Source of the DNA: an uncultured Rhodopila sp.
GTDB lineage: Bacteria > Pseudomonadota > Alphaproteobacteria > Acetobacterales > Acetobacteraceae
DNA length: 64,000 nucleotides
Direction of reading: 5' to 3'
NCBI RefSeq assembly: GCF_903915725.1
Contig: NZ_CAIWTY010000023.1
Location: 25,070 to 89,069, forward strand
The translations under genes and the position numbers were made by a program. Positions 62,319-64,000 of this stretch are shown piece after piece. The notes under the pieces were generated by a model. The model ran no database searches and was not told the origin of the DNA. It saw only the letters and a list, made by a program, of their open reading frames with translations. Each line of letters begins with the position of its first letter. The first letter of the stretch is position 1.

Positions 62319-63608
62319 ATGGCCAATGTCGCCGTTATCGGCGCCCAATGGGGTGACGAGGGCAAAGGGAAAGTCGTTGACTGGCTCGCCAGCCGGGCCG
62401 ACGTGGTCGTCCGCTTTCAGGGCGGCCACAATGCCGGCCATACGCTGGTCGTCGGCGAGCAGACCTACAAGCTGTCGCTGCTGCCCTCCGGCCTGGTGCG
62501 CGGCAAGCTCGGCATCATCGGCAACGGCGTCGTGGTCGATCCCGACGCGCTGCTGGCGGAAATCGCCCGCGTGACAGCGCAGGGCCTGAAAGTCACACCC
62601 GAGACGCTGCGCATCGCCGACAATGCCGTGCTGATCCTGCCGCTGCACCCCGCGCTCGACAAAGCCCGCGAGGAAGCCCGCGGCGCCGGCAAAATCGGCA
62701 CCACCGGCCGCGGCATCGGCCCCGCCTACGAAGACAAGGTCGGCCGCCGCTCGATCCGCGTCGCCGATCTGGCGGAGCCGGAGACGCTGTCGGCGAAGCT
62801 GGACCTGCTGCTGCTGCACCACAACACGCTGCTGCAAGGTTACGGCGTGGCGCCGTTCGAGAAGCAGCCGTTGCTGGACGGATTGCTGAAGCTCGCGCCG
62901 CAGATCCTGCCGTTCGCCGAACCGGTGTGGGAGCGCCTGGACGAACTGCGCCGCGCCGGCAAGCGCATCCTGTTCGAGGGCGCGCAGGCGGTGATGCTTG
63001 ATGTGGATCACGGCACCTATCCGTTCGTGACCTCCTCCAACACGGTCGCCGCGACCGCGGCTTCCGGCGCCGGCGTCGGCCCGGGGGTCGTCGGCTTCGT
63101 GCTTGGGATCGCCAAGGCCTACACCACGCGCGTCGGATCCGGTCCGTTCCCGACCGAACTGCATGACGAGACCGGACGGCTGCTCGGCGAGCGGGGACAT
63201 GAATTCGGCACGGTGACCGGGCGGCCGCGGCGGTGCGGCTGGTTCGACGCCGCGCTGGTGCGCCAGGCGGTGAAAGTCGGCGGGGTTCAGGGACTGGCAT
63301 TGACGAAACTGGACGTGCTGGATGGGCAACCGCACCTGAAGATCTGCATCGGCTACGACATCAACGGCTCGTTCTCCCGCCATCTGCCGGCGGCGCCCGC
63401 CGCTCAGGCCGCGACGGTGCCGGTGTACGAGACGATGGAAGGCTGGTCCGGTTCGTCGCGCGGCGCGCGGTCCTGGGCCGATCTGCCGGCCCAGGCAGTG
63501 AAGTATGTGCGGCGGATCGAGGAACTCGTGGAGGCGCCGGTGACGTTGCTGTCCACCAGTCCCGAACGGGACGACACGATTATGGTGAAGGATCCGTTCG
63601 AGGGTTAG
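62319..63608 (+). CDS. purA: Adenylosuccinate synthetase
   Basis: 429 residues from ATG 62319. Signature motifs: [20 protein letters not shown] (P-loop with catalytic Asp), [13 protein letters not shown] (catalytic His), [53 protein letters not shown] and the terminal GTP-base region [11 protein letters not shown]. It forms adenylosuccinate from IMP, aspartate and GTP in purine synthesis. Directly behind hisZ, so probably cotranscribed. Confidence 0.97.
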   Translation: MANVAVIGAQWGDEGKGKVVDWLASRADVVVRFQGGHNAGHTLVVGEQTYKLSLLPSGLVRGKLGIIGNGVVVDPDALLAEIARVTAQGLKVTPETLRIADNAVLILPLHPALDKAREEARGAGKIGTTGRGIGPAYEDKVGRRSIRVADLAEPETLSAKLDLLLLHHNTLLQGYGVAPFEKQPLLDGLLKLAPQILPFAEPVWERLDELRRAGKRILFEGAQAVMLDVDHGTYPFVTSSNTVAATAASGAGVGPGVVGFVLGIAKAYTTRVGSGPFPTELHDETGRLLGERGHEFGTVTGRPRRCGWFDAALVRQAVKVGGVQGLALTKLDVLDGQPHLKICIGYDINGSFSRHLPAAPAAQAATVPVYETMEGWSGSSRGARSWADLPAQAVKYVRRIEELVEAPVTLLSTSPERDDTIMVKDPFEG

Positions 63609-63768
63609 CGGCTGGTTTCGTTCGTTGTTAGCTATGGGCGCGCGCGGCTCGGCGGATGGGGAGATCGTCTCCGCCGGTGCCGGCTGAGACTCCGCTTTTG
63701 CGCAGAGGCGACAAGCGGCGCCCGTCCGCACCGCGATGACGGCAAATGGTGTCGGCGTTGCTGCTGAC

Positions 63769-63869
63769 GTCATGGTGGCCGAAGGGCCACCATCCACGCC
63801 TTGAGGTGATGACGCGAGCCAAGGCTTGGATGGCGGGCGACCGAGCACGCGAGGGAGGGCTGCGCCCCA
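63769..63869. repeat. REP/BIME-like palindromic element (variant right arm)
   Basis: The left arm GTCATGGTGGCC ... CCACGCC matches the family. The right arm carries TGGATGGCGGGCGACC followed by CACGCGAGGGAGGGCTGCGC, the inverse of the left arm of the element at 21490-21594. The outer CATGAC end is degraded. Confidence 0.7.
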
Positions 63870-63906
63870 TAGGCGTTAAAATAGTCCGCAGCAGCTGCGT
63901 TTGTCC

Positions 63907-63998
63907 CCCGTCATGGTGCGCGGAGGCGCACCATCCACGCCTTGCGGTGCGGGTTTAGGCAACGGCGTGGATGCCGACCTGCGTCGGCATGACGGGGG
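63907..63998. repeat. REP/BIME-like palindromic element
   Basis: CCCCGTCATGGTGCGC ... CCACGCC and GGCGTGGATGCCGAC ... CATGACGGGG. Left hairpin TGCGC-GGAG-GCGCA; right hairpin GCCGAC-CTGC-GTCGGC. Very similar in right arm to the element at 21490-21594. Confidence 0.8.
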
Positions 63999-64000
63999 GA

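Larger units (their letters stand above)
63609..64000. other. Intergenic region after purA holding two palindromic elements
   Basis: About 390 bases to the window end with no supported gene. It contains the repeats at 63769-63869 and 63907-63998. Overlapping open frames derive from the repeat arms. Confidence 0.6.

Noticed and set aside
62052..63848. Long antisense open frame over hisZ-purA
   Set aside because: Both sense genes are unmistakable; the antisense product shows only Arg/Gln/His-rich composition.

Overview
The window is high-GC, gene-dense chromosome that looks like an alphaproteobacterium, most likely of the Acetobacteraceae/Rhodospirillales. That is inferred from the hisZ-purA pair, leucine-degradation genes and an acetobacterial-style giant strand-loop-strand surface protein; no rRNA or tRNA gene is visible to test it.

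Layout: (1) 1-8.4 kb is the end of a type VI secretion (T6SS) locus: the 3' end of tssL, tssM, tagF, a PP2C phosphatase and a PpkA-type kinase, i.e. the threonine-phosphorylation branch that controls T6SS firing. A PAAR spike-tip gene and an unknown protein lie on the opposite strand. (2) 8.9-21.5 kb holds a TibC/Aah-like autotransporter heptosyltransferase followed by an 11-kb gene for a ~3,685-residue repetitive protein that has the strand-loop-strand substrate repeats but no autotransporter barrel. (3) 21.6-35.4 kb is mixed housekeeping and accessory DNA: MFS transporter, nitroreductase, M20 peptidase, a lipase-like protein fused to a candidate PD-(D/E)XK nuclease domain, C-methyltransferase, nagA, PAP2 protein, AEC transporter, two nagA remnants, a small toxin-antitoxin pair, a hydrolase and cbpA-cbpM. 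(4) 35.4-41.9 kb carries acyl-CoA and leucine catabolism (ECHDC3-like hydratase, YciA-like thioesterase, isovaleryl-CoA dehydrogenase, both methylcrotonyl-CoA carboxylase subunits). (5) 41.9-54.2 kb has an orphan solute-binding protein, a trypsin-like protease with a separate prodomain-like partner, a luciferase-like oxidoreductase with a hydrolase lacking its nucleophile, a CDF metal exporter, aroQ with an MFS transporter, a MarR regulator, an M17 aminopeptidase, a PhnZ-like HD protein and two small membrane proteins. (6) 54.3-64 kb has htpG, an MBOAT/SGNH O-acyl-transfer pair, a broken sulfatase, a cupin with an AraC regulator, hisZ and purA.

A family of palindromic (REP/BIME-like) elements recurs about eight times. 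One full copy is translated in frame inside the MBOAT acyltransferase and one half copy inside tagF. No CRISPR array or transposase gene was seen. The points most worth follow-up are the barrel-less giant protein with its own glycosyltransferase, the lipase-nuclease fusion, and the in-frame palindromic insertions.
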